64,000 nucleotides of DNA, taken from the NCBI RefSeq assembly GCF_005937185.1, contig NZ_VCNI01000001.1, positions 554,657-618,656 on the forward strand. Direction: 5' to 3'. A program made the translations under genes and the position numbers. Below, piece by piece: positions 1-9,389 of this stretch; position 1 is the stretch's first letter, and every line of letters begins with the position of its first letter. Origin of the DNA: Flagellimonas algicola. GTDB lineage: Bacteria > Bacteroidota > Bacteroidia > Flavobacteriales > Flavobacteriaceae. The notes under the pieces are model-generated. The model saw only the letters and a list, made by a program, of their open reading frames with translations. It had not been told where the DNA came from and searched no databases.

Positions 1-1
1 A

Positions 2-277
2 TCCTGTTTAAGACTGCCCAATGGGGATTACTATAAAAACAGTGTGGGACTTGATGATTATATTGTTGAGAAATGCTATAATATGGCCCAACAGGCACGT
101 AAACTCCATATTCCCATTACCACTTTTATGATTGCTGAAGATCCCTATTTGATGCAATTTGTTAGGGAGTTTACCAAGGCCAACAAGGGTAAAGCGTTCT
201 ATACCGGTCTAAAAGGGTTGGGTGAAATGATATTTGAGGATTACGAACAGAATAGAAGAAAAAGAATTAAAGGATAG
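2..277 (+). CDS. VWA domain protein, C-terminal end (5' partial)
   Basis: The reading frame is open back to the window edge, so only the last 91 residues are present; the ATG-less interior position at 44 is not the true start. The visible part has the alternating beta/alpha pattern of the end of a von Willebrand A fold (hydrophobic strand ITTFMIA, then a helix, a GKAFYTG strand and a final helix) and a basic tail. Such VWA proteins usually pair with a MoxR-type AAA ATPase, and exactly such a gene follows 9 nt downstream. The metal-binding MIDAS residues would be upstream of the window. The family call rests mostly on this partnership. Confidence 0.7.
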   Translation, partial: SCLRLPNGDYYKNSVGLDDYIVEKCYNMAQQARKLHIPITTFMIAEDPYLMQFVREFTKANKGKAFYTGLKGLGEMIFEDYEQNRRKRIKG

Positions 278-286
278 CAGAATACC

Positions 287-1759
287 ATGTCAAAATTAAA
301 ACATGAGAACATCAAAACCCTTGGTGAACTAAAAACCTCAGGGTACACTTATAAGAGCATCAAAGATGAATTACGGGATAATCTCCTAGAAAAGATAAGT
401 AATGGCGAAGAAACTTTTCATGGGGTTTGGGGTTATGAAAATTCCGTGATTCCCGAACTGGAACGTGCCATTTTATCTCGTCATAATATCAATTTATTGG
501 GGCTTAGGGGGCAGGCAAAAACCCGCTTGGCGCGTTTGATGGTTCAATTGTTGGACGAGTGGATTCCTGTGGTGGAAGGTTCCGAAATCAATGATGACCC
601 ATTTGAACCCATCTCACGGTATGCTTTGGAATTGATTAAAGATAAAGGGGATAAAACCCCTATCGCTTGGATTCATCGGGATGAGCGATTTTATGAAAAA
701 CTGGCCACCCCAGATGTCACTGTTGCCGATTTAATTGGGGATATTGACCCTATTAAGGCTGCCAACCTCAAATTGTCCTATGCAGATGATCGGGTAATCC
801 ATTTTGGGATGATACCCCGTGCCAATCGAAGTATTTTTGTTATAAATGAATTGCCGGATCTTCAGGCCAGAATTCAGGTGGCGTTGTTTAACATTTTGCA
901 GGAAGGTGATATTCAAATTCGAGGATTTAAACTTCGTTTATCATTGGACCTTCAATTTGTGTTTACTGCCAATCCAGAAGATTATACCAATAGGGGTAGC
1001 ATTGTTACCCCTTTGAAGGATAGAATTGGGTCACAAATTCTAACACACTATCCGGAAAACTTGGAAATTGCCAAGAAAATTACCCTTCAGGAAGCACAAT
1101 TGGATCAGCGGCAAAAGGAGATTATCCACGTGCCCGAATTGGCTTTGGAAGTGCTGGAACAAATCAGTTTTGAAGCGCGGAAAAGTGAATATGTGGATGC
1201 CAAAAGTGGCGTGAGCGCACGGATGAGCATCACAGCATTTGAGAATTTATTGAGTGCCTCGGAACGCAGAATTGCACGATCCAAAGAAGAAAAGACAACG
1301 TTGAGGCTCATGGATTTTATGGGGATAATCCCGTCCATAACCGGAAAGATTGAACTGGTCTATGAAGGAGAGCAGGAGGGAGCTGGTTCTGTCGCTGAGA
1401 CATTAATTGAAGACGCCATTAAATCCCTGTTTCCTACGTATTTTCCTAAAATAGCCAAGTTGGAGCGCAAGGATTCGGAATCAGTCTATGATGAGCTGAT
1501 TCATTGGTTCTTTGAGGGGGAAGGTTTTGATCTTTTGGATGAAGACAATGATCAGGAATATCGGAATAAATTAGATTCGATTTCTCCCCTAAATGCACTT
1601 CTGGAGGAATATCAACCCTCTTTGGCCAAGGAGGATACTTATTTTATGAAGGAATTGTTGCTATGGGGATTGGTAGCCCACAAAAAGCTGAGTAAACATC
1701 GTTTTACCCAAGGATATCAATTTAAGGACTTGTACGGAAGTTATATCCGCGGATTGTAA
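287..1759 (+). CDS. MoxR / magnesium-chelatase-like AAA+ ATPase
   Basis: 490-residue AAA+ ATPase. A P-loop lies at about residues 72-79 (GLRGQAKT, Lys78), a Walker B strand at 184-188 (FVINE, Asn where Asp is usual), sensor-1-like TANPED at 228-232 and a probable arginine finger in PLKDRIGSQ near 246. This matches the magnesium-chelatase ChlI/MoxR clade, whose members act as chaperone-like remodelling ATPases with VWA partners. The partner is the partial gene 9 nt upstream. The C-terminal ~170 residues form a lid and helical region with no motif I recognise. The client is unknown; a metal-chelatase role is not implied. Confidence 0.85.
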   Translation: MSKLKHENIKTLGELKTSGYTYKSIKDELRDNLLEKISNGEETFHGVWGYENSVIPELERAILSRHNINLLGLRGQAKTRLARLMVQLLDEWIPVVEGSEINDDPFEPISRYALELIKDKGDKTPIAWIHRDERFYEKLATPDVTVADLIGDIDPIKAANLKLSYADDRVIHFGMIPRANRSIFVINELPDLQARIQVALFNILQEGDIQIRGFKLRLSLDLQFVFTANPEDYTNRGSIVTPLKDRIGSQILTHYPENLEIAKKITLQEAQLDQRQKEIIHVPELALEVLEQISFEARKSEYVDAKSGVSARMSITAFENLLSASERRIARSKEEKTTLRLMDFMGIIPSITGKIELVYEGEQEGAGSVAETLIEDAIKSLFPTYFPKIAKLERKDSESVYDELIHWFFEGEGFDLLDEDNDQEYRNKLDSISPLNALLEEYQPSLAKEDTYFMKELLLWGLVAHKKLSKHRFTQGYQFKDLYGSYIRGL

Positions 1760-1763
1760 CAGA

Positions 1764-2246
1764 TTACATCCAGATGTTCAAATTGTCGTTATAATTTTCA
1801 AAATTATAACTGCCAACATGCCTTTTTCGTTGCCAGAAAGAAAACAACGTTAGCAAAGGTAATAGGCAATACAAAACCAAGGTGGTGATGCCTATTGGCT
1901 TAAAGGTGGATGGCACTACATAACTCTGCAATTCAGAATAGGAAGTTAGGATGTCCGCTGTATCATAAATCTTGAATGCATAAACAATCATGATGGCATA
2001 AAGCACGTATTCCAGATTTCTCATTTTTGGATCGGGCAATTCACCTTCGGTAATTTTAAACCAAAGTACATAGAGGTATAAAAAGTGTACTATGGAAAGC
2101 AATGGAAAAATATAATTGTCCAGTTTAAAAAAGTAGAACTTATTGGTATACAGTCCATAAAAATTGGACACTGCAAGAATTACCAAAACAATGAAAATCA
2201 GAATGTTGGTTCTGCGCCACGTAAGGATGTTATCTAGTAGATTCAT
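1764..2246 (-). CDS. hypothetical four-helix membrane protein
   Basis: 160 residues with about four hydrophobic segments (residues ~14-32, 43-64, 80-97 and 115-138) separated by short polar loops, ending in a polar Asn/Tyr-rich tail. No family recognised. It converges on the ATPase gene with only 4 nt between the stops and lies downstream of the DUF418 gene in the same direction, 134 nt away, so it could be co-transcribed with that gene. Location is the inner membrane by inference. Confidence 0.7.
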   Translation of the reverse strand: MNLLDNILTWRRTNILIFIVLVILAVSNFYGLYTNKFYFFKLDNYIFPLLSIVHFLYLYVLWFKITEGELPDPKMRNLEYVLYAIMIVYAFKIYDTADILTSYSELQSYVVPSTFKPIGITTLVLYCLLPLLTLFSFWQRKRHVGSYNFENYNDNLNIWM

Positions 2247-2380
2247 ACTGTTTTGAGATTTGGGATCCTCAATTCTTCACTCAAAGAACGGAATAACGAA
2301 TCGTTTTATTTCCAACAAATCGATGAACCGCCTGCAATGTTGGGTAAGTAGGTAAATATGTTGTGAATGAACCTTACAGG

Positions 2381-3598
2381 CTACCTTTTTATTGGAAAAA
2401 ACTTGAAAAAAGTGGCGCTTCTCCATAGCCATTCCAAGGGGCCATACTTGAACTTGGAGAGCCACCATTTGCTCAATATCATCTGAAAAGCAATGACCAA
2501 GAACGCAATTCCAAAGGTATAGAGGTTCCTTAGTTCTCCAATATAGCCTAACCCCCAGCCAAACAGCAGAAATGTCCCAATAACACTTTGCGCAAAGTAA
2601 TTGGTCAAAGCCATTTTTCCATAGGGAATGAATTTTTCCAAAAACTTTTGGGGTTTCGTTCTTTTATATAGTATAACAAAAACACTGATGAGTATAAAGG
2701 TAACCGCCACATTGTTCAAGTCCATCGCGGTTAAACCCAACATGGCTGTCCAATTGTCAAAAGTTACATTTCCCCCCATGCTGCCAAAAGTTACTGCCAT
2801 GAGTCCCCCGGACACCAAAAAAAGTACCAACGACCAAATCCAGGTTCGCTGTACCAATTTTTTCTGTTCCCTGTATTTTTTAAAGAATCCTGTTCGGCCA
2901 ATGTAAAGTCCCAAAAGAAAGTAACCAAAGGTTACGTAACCACGACCAAAAATTCCAAATTGGAAGTCCATTTTGTTTAAGTGGCTATTGTATGCGTTTG
3001 CTGAAAAAACATCACTCAAGCTTCCTTCCTTCAAAAGGGTGTAGTACTCCAGTACCGAAGCACTTTCTGGAGACATTTCCATGGTGCCAAACATATTTTG
3101 GCCTTGCGTATAGAAAAACACGAGATACCGTCCCAATCCTAGAAAAAGAAGAGCTACAAAACCTAAAATCCAATTGTTCTTGATTTTATAAAAAGGTATT
3201 AGAAAAATTCCAAGCAAGGCATAGACGGTAAGGATATCCCCTGCGTAAAACAAACTATGAACATAGCCAATTCCTAACAAAAGTAGCAGACGCCAGAGAA
3301 ATCGTCCTGCAAAGCTCTCACCCCTTTGATGCGCTTTATCCATTTGGATAAAAAAGCTTAAGCCAAAAAGAAAGGAGAACAGGGCAAAGAACTTCCCGCG
3401 TAGCAATAGACCGATAAATCCATCAACGGCATAGTCCATGGGTCCCTGATGTACCGCTTCATTAAAACTGGCTGGTGAGGGTGCACCAATATAGTTTTCT
3501 ACCATGTGGACGATTACAATACCGGCAAGGGCAAAGCCTCTAAGGGCATCCACAATTTTAATACGTTCCTGGGAAGGGGTATTGGAGTCAGTTTTCAT
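2381..3598 (-). CDS. DUF418 / YeiB family membrane protein
   Basis: 405-residue polytopic membrane protein. The N-terminus has the family hallmark RIKIVDALRGFALAGIV, where an acyltransferase-3-like first helix begins, and the C-terminal third matches DUF418 (TNYFAQS and a closing GPLEWLWR motif near residues 385-395). About ten hydrophobic segments are visible. YeiB-type proteins are inner-membrane proteins of uncertain biochemical role, often thought to be transporters or acyl-modifying enzymes. It is divergent from the hydrolase pair at 3736 across a 137-nt spacer. Confidence 0.85.
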   Translation of the reverse strand: MKTDSNTPSQERIKIVDALRGFALAGIVIVHMVENYIGAPSPASFNEAVHQGPMDYAVDGFIGLLLRGKFFALFSFLFGLSFFIQMDKAHQRGESFAGRFLWRLLLLLGIGYVHSLFYAGDILTVYALLGIFLIPFYKIKNNWILGFVALLFLGLGRYLVFFYTQGQNMFGTMEMSPESASVLEYYTLLKEGSLSDVFSANAYNSHLNKMDFQFGIFGRGYVTFGYFLLGLYIGRTGFFKKYREQKKLVQRTWIWSLVLFLVSGGLMAVTFGSMGGNVTFDNWTAMLGLTAMDLNNVAVTFILISVFVILYKRTKPQKFLEKFIPYGKMALTNYFAQSVIGTFLLFGWGLGYIGELRNLYTFGIAFLVIAFQMILSKWWLSKFKYGPLEWLWRSATFFKFFPIKR

Positions 3599-3735
3599 GA
3601 GGTTTGGATGATTGATGATGTTGATTGGACTGCAAATTTGCCAAAATGTTACACTTGAAGTTAAATATTTGATTTATAAATTGCTAGGGTAGTGCCAAAG
3701 CTTTTTTTTGTATTTTGGGTCAAAGGCTTTGATTC

Positions 3736-4611
3736 ATGCAAAACTGGGTTTTAATTTTATGCATCGTCCTTGGGTTATACGCACTAGTTAGTGTGTTGCT
3801 TTATTTTTTACAGGACTATTTTCTATTTAAGCCCGAAAAACTACCCGAGGATTTCCAATTTTACTACAATAACCAAGAAACAGACGAGTACAACATAGAA
3901 ACTCGGGATGGAGCGGTTATCAATGGGCTTCGTTTTAAAACCGAGAATCCCAAAGGAGTCGTTTTTTACTTGAAAGGCAATTCCAAGAGTATCAAGGGAT
4001 GGGGCAAGTTTGCGGTTGACTTTACGCGTCACGGTTACGACGTGATCATGGTAGATTACCGGGGTTTTGGAAAAAGTACCGGGAGAAGAACCCAAAAGGC
4101 CGTAAAAAGGGATATGCAGGTTATCTACAATAAAATCAAGGACAAGGTACCAGAGAAGTACATTATCCTGTATGGTCGTTCTATGGGTTCCGGTTTTGCA
4201 GCAAAATTGGCATCCATGAACAATCCAAGAATGTTGATTTTGGATGCACCTTATTACAGTCTAAGCAAGGTGGCCAAAAAATACATTCCATTTATGCCGC
4301 TCTCCATTTTAATCAAGTTTCCCATGCCCACTTATAAATGGTTACGTTATGTAAATTGCCCCATTCATATCATCCACGGAACGGATGATAAGCTAATTCC
4401 CTATAAAACCGGGGTCAAGCTCTCCAAAATCAAACCAAGTTTGACCAAACTTTATACGGTAATAGGGGGAGGACATAAAAATTTGAACAATTTTGAGTCT
4501 TACCATAAGATGCTTACCGAGATTTTAACCCAGAAACCCAAAAAAGTGGACTTGGAAGGCTCCAGTTTTCATGTCAAACACGCGTCAAAAAAAGCCAATG
4601 CAAAAGCTTAA
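3736..4611 (+). CDS. membrane-anchored alpha/beta hydrolase, copy 1
   Basis: 291 residues with one N-terminal transmembrane helix (about 5-25) and an alpha/beta hydrolase fold resembling the ABHD13/Bem46 group. The nucleophile elbow GRSMGSG places Ser149, the acid is in HGTDDK (217/218) and the His is in GGGHKN (247), so the triad is complete. The oxyanion-region motif normally reading HGN is KGN here (Lys80), unlike the copy next door. It overlaps the next gene, a clear tandem duplicate, by 14 nt. The substrate is unknown; a lipid or peptide-ester role would be a guess. Confidence 0.8.
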   Translation: MQNWVLILCIVLGLYALVSVLLYFLQDYFLFKPEKLPEDFQFYYNNQETDEYNIETRDGAVINGLRFKTENPKGVVFYLKGNSKSIKGWGKFAVDFTRHGYDVIMVDYRGFGKSTGRRTQKAVKRDMQVIYNKIKDKVPEKYIILYGRSMGSGFAAKLASMNNPRMLILDAPYYSLSKVAKKYIPFMPLSILIKFPMPTYKWLRYVNCPIHIIHGTDDKLIPYKTGVKLSKIKPSLTKLYTVIGGGHKNLNNFESYHKMLTEILTQKPKKVDLEGSSFHVKHASKKANAKA

Positions 4612-5398
4612 GCGTGTTCTTCTCGTTCTTTCATCCCTGTTTATTTTAATCACGATTATGTTCTACACATTTCAGGAAAAGCTGATTTTTTTACCCACCC
4701 AATTACCCAGTGATTATGCGTATTCTTTTGATCAGCCATTTGAAGAACTTTTTTTGGAAGCTCCGGATGGTGCCCAATTGAATGCTCTTCATTTTAAGGT
4801 AAACAATCCAAAAGGGCTTGTTCTATATTTTCATGGTAATGCGGGTGATTTATCCAGATGGGGAAGTATAGGTTCCACCTTTACGAATTTAGGGTATGAG
4901 ATAGTGGTAATGGATTACCGGGGTTACGGAAAAAGTTCCGGGGAACGAAGTGAAGCGGTGCTGTATGCAGATGCTCAACTATTTTACGACCATGTAAAGG
5001 GAATTTATGACGAAAGCCAAATCGTTTTGTATGGACGATCGCTAGGGACTGGAATTGCATCTCACCTTGCGTCCAATAACACACCCAAAAAGTTGATCTT
5101 GGAAACTCCATACTACAGTCTTGTGGATGTGGCCAAAGGTAGATTTCCCATTTTACCCGTTGGTCAAATGTTACGATATAGACTGCCTTCTTTTCAATAT
5201 TTAAAATCGGTTCAAGCTCCCATCCGTATTTTTCATGGTACTGAGGATAGGGTAGTGCCTTATGAATCAGGAAAGAAATTGTTTGAATCTATTCCAAAAT
5301 CGGACAAGAAGATGTACACCATTCCCGGAGGGCGACACAACGACCTGGAAGGGTTTGAAATCTATAAAAACGGGTTAAAATCGGAATTAACGGACTAA
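4598..5398 (+). CDS. membrane-anchored alpha/beta hydrolase, copy 2
   Basis: 266 residues from the ATG at 4598, chosen because the N-terminus (MQKLKRVLL) then lines up with copy 1 (MQNWVLIL); an in-frame ATG at 4571 would add nine residues. One N-terminal transmembrane helix is followed by the hydrolase fold with canonical HGN oxyanion motif, GRSLGTG nucleophile, HGTEDR acid and GGRHND histidine. Every landmark and the spacing match copy 1, including YRGYGKSSG against YRGFGKSTG. The coding ends overlap, so the two genes are probably translated together. It converges on cysM with stops overlapping by 4 nt. Confidence 0.85.
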   Translation: MQKLKRVLLVLSSLFILITIMFYTFQEKLIFLPTQLPSDYAYSFDQPFEELFLEAPDGAQLNALHFKVNNPKGLVLYFHGNAGDLSRWGSIGSTFTNLGYEIVVMDYRGYGKSSGERSEAVLYADAQLFYDHVKGIYDESQIVLYGRSLGTGIASHLASNNTPKKLILETPYYSLVDVAKGRFPILPVGQMLRYRLPSFQYLKSVQAPIRIFHGTEDRVVPYESGKKLFESIPKSDKKMYTIPGGRHNDLEGFEIYKNGLKSELTD

Positions 5399-6279
5399 TC
5401 AAATAGTTCTGAAGACAGATATCTGTCCCCTCGGTCGCAAACAATGGACACAATGGTTCCAGTTTCCATTGTATTGGCCAGGCGAAGTGCCACTGCCGCC
5501 GCACCGCCACTACTGACTCCGGCAAATATCCCCTCTTCCTCGGCCAATAATCTGGCCATGGACTCTGCTTCTTTCTGACTGACCTCCATTATTGTATCCA
5601 CTTTTTTGGGATTGAAGATTTTGGGAAGGTATTCTTTAGGCCATTTTCGGATACCCGGAATTCTTGATTCATCCGTAGGTTGGACCCCCACAATCTGGAT
5701 TTCAGGATTTTGTTCCTTAAGAAAGGTAGAAGTTCCCATGATGGTTCCTGTGGTTCCCATACTGGATACAAAATGGGTTATCTTTTCATGCGTGTCCCTC
5801 CAAATTTCAGGTCCGGTGGTTTTATAATGAGCCTTCCAGTTGTCGTTGTTGGCAAACTGGTTGAGCATCTTGTAGCCATCATTGTTCACCTTGGCTTCCG
5901 CATAATCCCTCGCACCCTCAATACCTACATCTGAAGGCGTCAAAGTTACTTTTGCGCCATAAGCTCTCATGGTTTGCATCCTTTCTTTAGTGGAGTTTTC
6001 GGGCATGACCAATTCAATATCCAGGCCAAATATTCCCGCAATCATGGCAAGTGCTATGCCCGTGTTGCCACTAGTGGCCTCAATGAGTTTGGTCGTATGG
6101 GTAATCTCACCGCGCTCCATACCACTCTTGATCATATTAAGGGCCGGTCTATCCTTTACACTTCCACCCGGATTTTGACCCTCCAGTTTAAAAAGGAGCT
6201 TAACATTGGGGTTAGTGTTTAATACCTTGGACTCAACAAGGGGGGTGTTCCCAATCAGGTCTAAAATGTGATTAGACAT
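5395..6279 (-). CDS. cysM: cysteine synthase B (O-acetylserine sulfhydrylase)
   Basis: 294-residue PLP enzyme that makes cysteine from O-acetylserine and a sulfur donor in the cytoplasm. The PLP lysine is in PGGSVKDRP (Lys42); the substrate loop EATSGNTG is at 67-74 and the phosphate-binding SSGGA is near 255. The length, and the arginine-containing segment after residue 205, fit CysM rather than the longer CysK. Its start overlaps the upstream cysE stop by 8 nt, so acetylserine production and use are coupled in one operon. Confidence 0.9.
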   Translation of the reverse strand: MSNHILDLIGNTPLVESKVLNTNPNVKLLFKLEGQNPGGSVKDRPALNMIKSGMERGEITHTTKLIEATSGNTGIALAMIAGIFGLDIELVMPENSTKERMQTMRAYGAKVTLTPSDVGIEGARDYAEAKVNNDGYKMLNQFANNDNWKAHYKTTGPEIWRDTHEKITHFVSSMGTTGTIMGTSTFLKEQNPEIQIVGVQPTDESRIPGIRKWPKEYLPKIFNPKKVDTIMEVSQKEAESMARLLAEEEGIFAGVSSGGAAAVALRLANTMETGTIVSIVCDRGDRYLSSELFD

Positions 6280-7063
6280 CCGTAACCGTCTTAATTTTAA
6301 CTTCGGAAGTATGAAAAACCGTTGAATTTGGAGGTACGGAAGCTGTTAACCAAGCATTTCCGCCAATCACGGAATTTTCACCAATCACCGTGTTACCTCC
6401 AAGGATAGTAGCATTGGCATATATGGTCACATTGGACATGATCGTGGGATGTCTTTTTGTCTTCTGAAGATTCTTGGCTACATAAAGCGCTCCCAGAGTT
6501 ACACCCTGATAGATTTTTACATTATCATGGATGATGGCGGTTTCACCGATAACCACGCCCGTGGCGTGATCAATGAAAAACGATTTACCAATCTGTGCTC
6601 CCGGGTTAATATCCACACCAGTTTGTCTGTGCGCATACTCGGTCATCAATCTGGGAACCAAAGGAAACCCTTGTTGATAGAGTTCATGGGCCAAACGATA
6701 AATAGCTATGGCATAAAACCCGGGATAGGCCATGTACACCTCTTGAAGTGATAGGGAAGCGGGATCCCCATTCACAATGGCCTCGGCGTCCAAATTCAGC
6801 TTCTCCAGAATACTGGGCAAGGCCTGTACATAGTTGTCCCAAACTTTGACGCATGGTCGTTCCAAGTCCCAGCAGGCCAAATCTACAAGTCTACTGAATT
6901 GGTTTTCCAACACCTCTAAATTTTCAGCTACCGGGGTGTTTACATCGAATAGCGTATGAAAAAGAAGGTTGGTGAAACTTTCAGTTTCCTCTTTAAGTCT
7001 ATAGTCTAAATAGGGTAACTTTTTGTGCCTATTCAATTCTTCAATAATCTTTCGCTTGTCCAT
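6272..7063 (-). CDS. cysE: serine O-acetyltransferase
   Basis: 263 residues. It transfers acetyl from acetyl-CoA to serine, giving O-acetylserine for the cysM product encoded directly after it (8-nt overlap). The N-terminal ~115 residues are the helical SAT domain, and residues ~165-250 carry the left-handed beta-helix hexapeptide repeats typical of the family, including DINPGAQIG, the catalytic-His stretch IDHATGVVIG and KIYQGVTLGA. It is divergent from the DUF2461 gene across 94 nt. Confidence 0.9.
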   Translation of the reverse strand: MDKRKIIEELNRHKKLPYLDYRLKEETESFTNLLFHTLFDVNTPVAENLEVLENQFSRLVDLACWDLERPCVKVWDNYVQALPSILEKLNLDAEAIVNGDPASLSLQEVYMAYPGFYAIAIYRLAHELYQQGFPLVPRLMTEYAHRQTGVDINPGAQIGKSFFIDHATGVVIGETAIIHDNVKIYQGVTLGALYVAKNLQKTKRHPTIMSNVTIYANATILGGNTVIGENSVIGGNAWLTASVPPNSTVFHTSEVKIKTVTDV

Positions 7064-7157
7064 GCTTTAAAATAAAGTTTAAAAATAGCCAATTGATTAC
7101 CACACGGTAGCAGAAATAGCTAACTTTAGCTTAAAAATAACATCTGATACCACTACT

Positions 7158-7838
7158 GTGAATAATTCCTTAATTACTAAAGAAACGTTCTATTTTCTAA
7201 AAGATTTGGCCCAAAACAATAATAAAGAGTGGTTTTCGGAACACAAAGCTACCTTTAAGAAACATGAGGCAGATGTGAAATCCTTTTACCAGCAGCTCCA
7301 AGATCTGCTAAACACCCATGATGAAATAGAAAAAATGAAAATGTTCCGGATTTATCGGGATGTTCGCTTTTCTAAGGATAAAACTCCGTACAAAACCCAT
7401 TTGGCAGGTTCGTTTTCCCGTTTGGGTGCAAGATTAAGAGGGGGGTACTACCTACATATCAAACCAGGCGGGAGTTTTGTAGCTACCGGATTTTGGGCTC
7501 CCAATAAAGAAGATCTTTTCAGGATTCGAAAGGAATTGGAAATGGATGCTGCGGAATTCCGAAAAGTAATCAATGGGAGAGGTTTTAAATCGGTTTGGGG
7601 TGAATTACAAGGAGATGGGGTTAAAACAGCGCCCAAGGGGTTTGACAAGGAGCATCCAGACATTGACTTGATTAAAAAGAAGCAGTTCATTTTTGTGCGG
7701 AATTTTTCGGATAAGGAAGTACTCTCCGAAAATTTCATCAACGAGGTGAATGAATCCTTCAAGGCAATACGACCTTATTTTGATTTAATGAGCGATATTC
7801 TTACCACCAACCTTAACGGCGAGTCCCTGTTAGACTAA
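7158..7838 (+). CDS. DUF2461 domain protein
   Basis: 226 residues starting with GTG. The DUF2461 (TIGR02453) signatures are clear: the N-terminal NNNKEWFSEHK and the central YRDVRFSKDKTPYKTH, then GGYYLHI and a C-terminal SDKEVLS segment. Members are soluble and have no established biochemical function. Full length for the family. It converges on the next gene with stops overlapping by 9 nt. Confidence 0.85.
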   Translation: MNNSLITKETFYFLKDLAQNNNKEWFSEHKATFKKHEADVKSFYQQLQDLLNTHDEIEKMKMFRIYRDVRFSKDKTPYKTHLAGSFSRLGARLRGGYYLHIKPGGSFVATGFWAPNKEDLFRIRKELEMDAAEFRKVINGRGFKSVWGELQGDGVKTAPKGFDKEHPDIDLIKKKQFIFVRNFSDKEVLSENFINEVNESFKAIRPYFDLMSDILTTNLNGESLLD

Positions 7839-8237
7839 GACCTGGTTTTCCAACAATTGCACTTGGTCTTTCAACCTGCTGATGACCATGTTCATCATGC
7901 GCTTGTTCAAGGAAGAAGAATTTAGAATGTAGTTTTGGTATTCCTCAACCGTAAAGTGACCAATGATCATGCCCTTGAGCGAGTTACGGAACTTGATATC
8001 CTTTTGGATGGAATTTTCAATAAATTCCATTCTTTTTTCCAAGGTCAACTCATAAAAAGCACCTTTGTGCTTTCTAATGTAGTTCTTAAAAACTTCGATG
8101 ATCAAGTAGTTTTGAAGCTTGATAATTGGGCGCAAAGTTTGGTTTTGAAAACGTTCATCGGAACCCATATCAGTATGGAAGTTACCTTGCCCAATTTCCG
8201 GACGCATGTCCAGAAGTTGTTCGGATCTTGAATCCAT
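7830..8237 (-). CDS. conserved flavobacterial hypothetical protein
   Basis: 135 residues, soluble and mostly helical. The N-terminus (RSEQLLDMRPEIG, then FQNQTLRPIIKLQN) looks conserved rather than random; I have a weak memory of similar flavobacterial proteins being labelled glyoxalase in databases, but nothing in the sequence shows a vicinal-oxygen-chelate fold or its metal ligands. The remaining helices (KRMEFIENSIQKD, LNKRMMNMVISRL) suggest a small helical bundle. It stands alone between convergent and divergent neighbours. Confidence 0.65.
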   Translation of the reverse strand: MDSRSEQLLDMRPEIGQGNFHTDMGSDERFQNQTLRPIIKLQNYLIIEVFKNYIRKHKGAFYELTLEKRMEFIENSIQKDIKFRNSLKGMIIGHFTVEEYQNYILNSSSLNKRMMNMVISRLKDQVQLLENQVLV

Positions 8238-8364
8238 GGTTGAAAGTTTTATTAAAATTACATAATCGGCAACCGCACATTTTTAGTGGCCTCAATAGTT
8301 TTTAACGATGTTATGAACAGGATATTTTTATTCATAACTTCGCTACACCATAATCTACATAAGC

Positions 8365-9264
8365 ATGAAATTTGGTAAAGTAGACCATCCAGAACTAGTT
8401 GATTTCACTATCCCCGATGACCATCCAGACACAGAGGTAGTGTTGTCCAACACCACAAATAATGACGCCCCGAAAATTTATGTGGGCTGCGCCAAATGGA
8501 ATAGGCAAGACCTTAAAAATTTCTATCCGCGAGGGACCAAGGACGAACTGGTTTACTATGCCTCCCAGTTCAATAGTATAGAGCTGAATGCAACTTTCTA
8601 CAGGATTTTCCCGGAAGAGCAATATCAAAAATGGTACGACAAAACTCCGGAAGGGTTCAAATTCTTTCCTAAGATGACCAATGAGGTGAGTCATTTACGA
8701 AGGCTCAACGATAAGGTATATGAGATTGCGGACAGGTATTTGGCGGTCACATCCCAATTAAAGGAAAAACTGGGGACTATTTTTTTGCAGATGCACAACA
8801 ATTTTGGCCCTAAAAATTGGGACAGGGTACAGCAATTTGTGGAATATTGGCCCAAAGAGTTTCCGCTGGCCATGGAGTTTAGGCATACCGATTGGTTTAC
8901 GGATGAAAAGGTAGCACAGGAGCTTTATCATCTGCTGAAAGAGAACAATATTGCCAATGTTTTAGTGGATACAGCCGGCCGCAGGGACATGATGCATATG
9001 CGTTTGAGCAACAACGAGGCATTTATACGATATGTTGGGGCCAATCATGAATCGGATTACCAGAGACTTGAGGATTGGGTACAGCGATTGGGGCAATGGA
9101 AGAACAAAGACTTGACCAACATCCATTTCTTTGTGCATCAAAATTTAGAAAGGGAATCTCCCTTGCTGTCCGCCCATTTTATTGAAAAATTGAACGCTCA
9201 TTTGAATTCCAATTTGACCATTCCCCAGACTTTGATCAATAGAGACAAAAGTCTATTTGGTTAA
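8365..9264 (+). CDS. DUF72 (YecE-like) TIM-barrel protein
   Basis: 299 residues. DUF72 hallmarks are present: IYVGCAKWNRQDLKNFYP near residue 32, the FNSIELNATFYRI segment near 68, FKFFPKMTNEVSH near 96 and MEFRHTDWF near 170. The family adopts a TIM-barrel-like fold and has no firmly assigned reaction. The DUF72 N-terminus is usually GTSGW; here it is GCAKW. It is a monocistronic unit by layout, followed by 186 nt of non-coding DNA containing a hairpin (9293-9322) and the promoter of the next gene. Confidence 0.85.
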   Translation: MKFGKVDHPELVDFTIPDDHPDTEVVLSNTTNNDAPKIYVGCAKWNRQDLKNFYPRGTKDELVYYASQFNSIELNATFYRIFPEEQYQKWYDKTPEGFKFFPKMTNEVSHLRRLNDKVYEIADRYLAVTSQLKEKLGTIFLQMHNNFGPKNWDRVQQFVEYWPKEFPLAMEFRHTDWFTDEKVAQELYHLLKENNIANVLVDTAGRRDMMHMRLSNNEAFIRYVGANHESDYQRLEDWVQRLGQWKNKDLTNIHFFVHQNLERESPLLSAHFIEKLNAHLNSNLTIPQTLINRDKSLFG

Positions 9265-9292
9265 TTTCAAGTTTGAAAAAATAGTTTTTTAT

Positions 9293-9322
9293 TTGGCAAT
9301 TATTGAAAGCCAAAATTGCCAA
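9293..9322 (+). terminator. hairpin after the DUF72 gene
   Basis: Nine perfectly paired bases (9293-9301 with 9314-9322, TTGGCAATT against its complement) around a 12-nt loop, 28 nt after the DUF72 stop. There is no U-run after it, so intrinsic termination is uncertain; it could equally protect the 3' end. Confidence 0.35.
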
Positions 9323-9389
9323 TTCCTAAATCTACCACCCTCAGTTATCCTGATTTCATAATTCGATTGCCATTAAGATTCTTTTGGGA

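Noticed and set aside
2277-2468. 63-aa minus-strand frame overlapping the end of the DUF418 gene
   Set aside because: It runs in another frame across the true gene end and reads like arbitrary translation.
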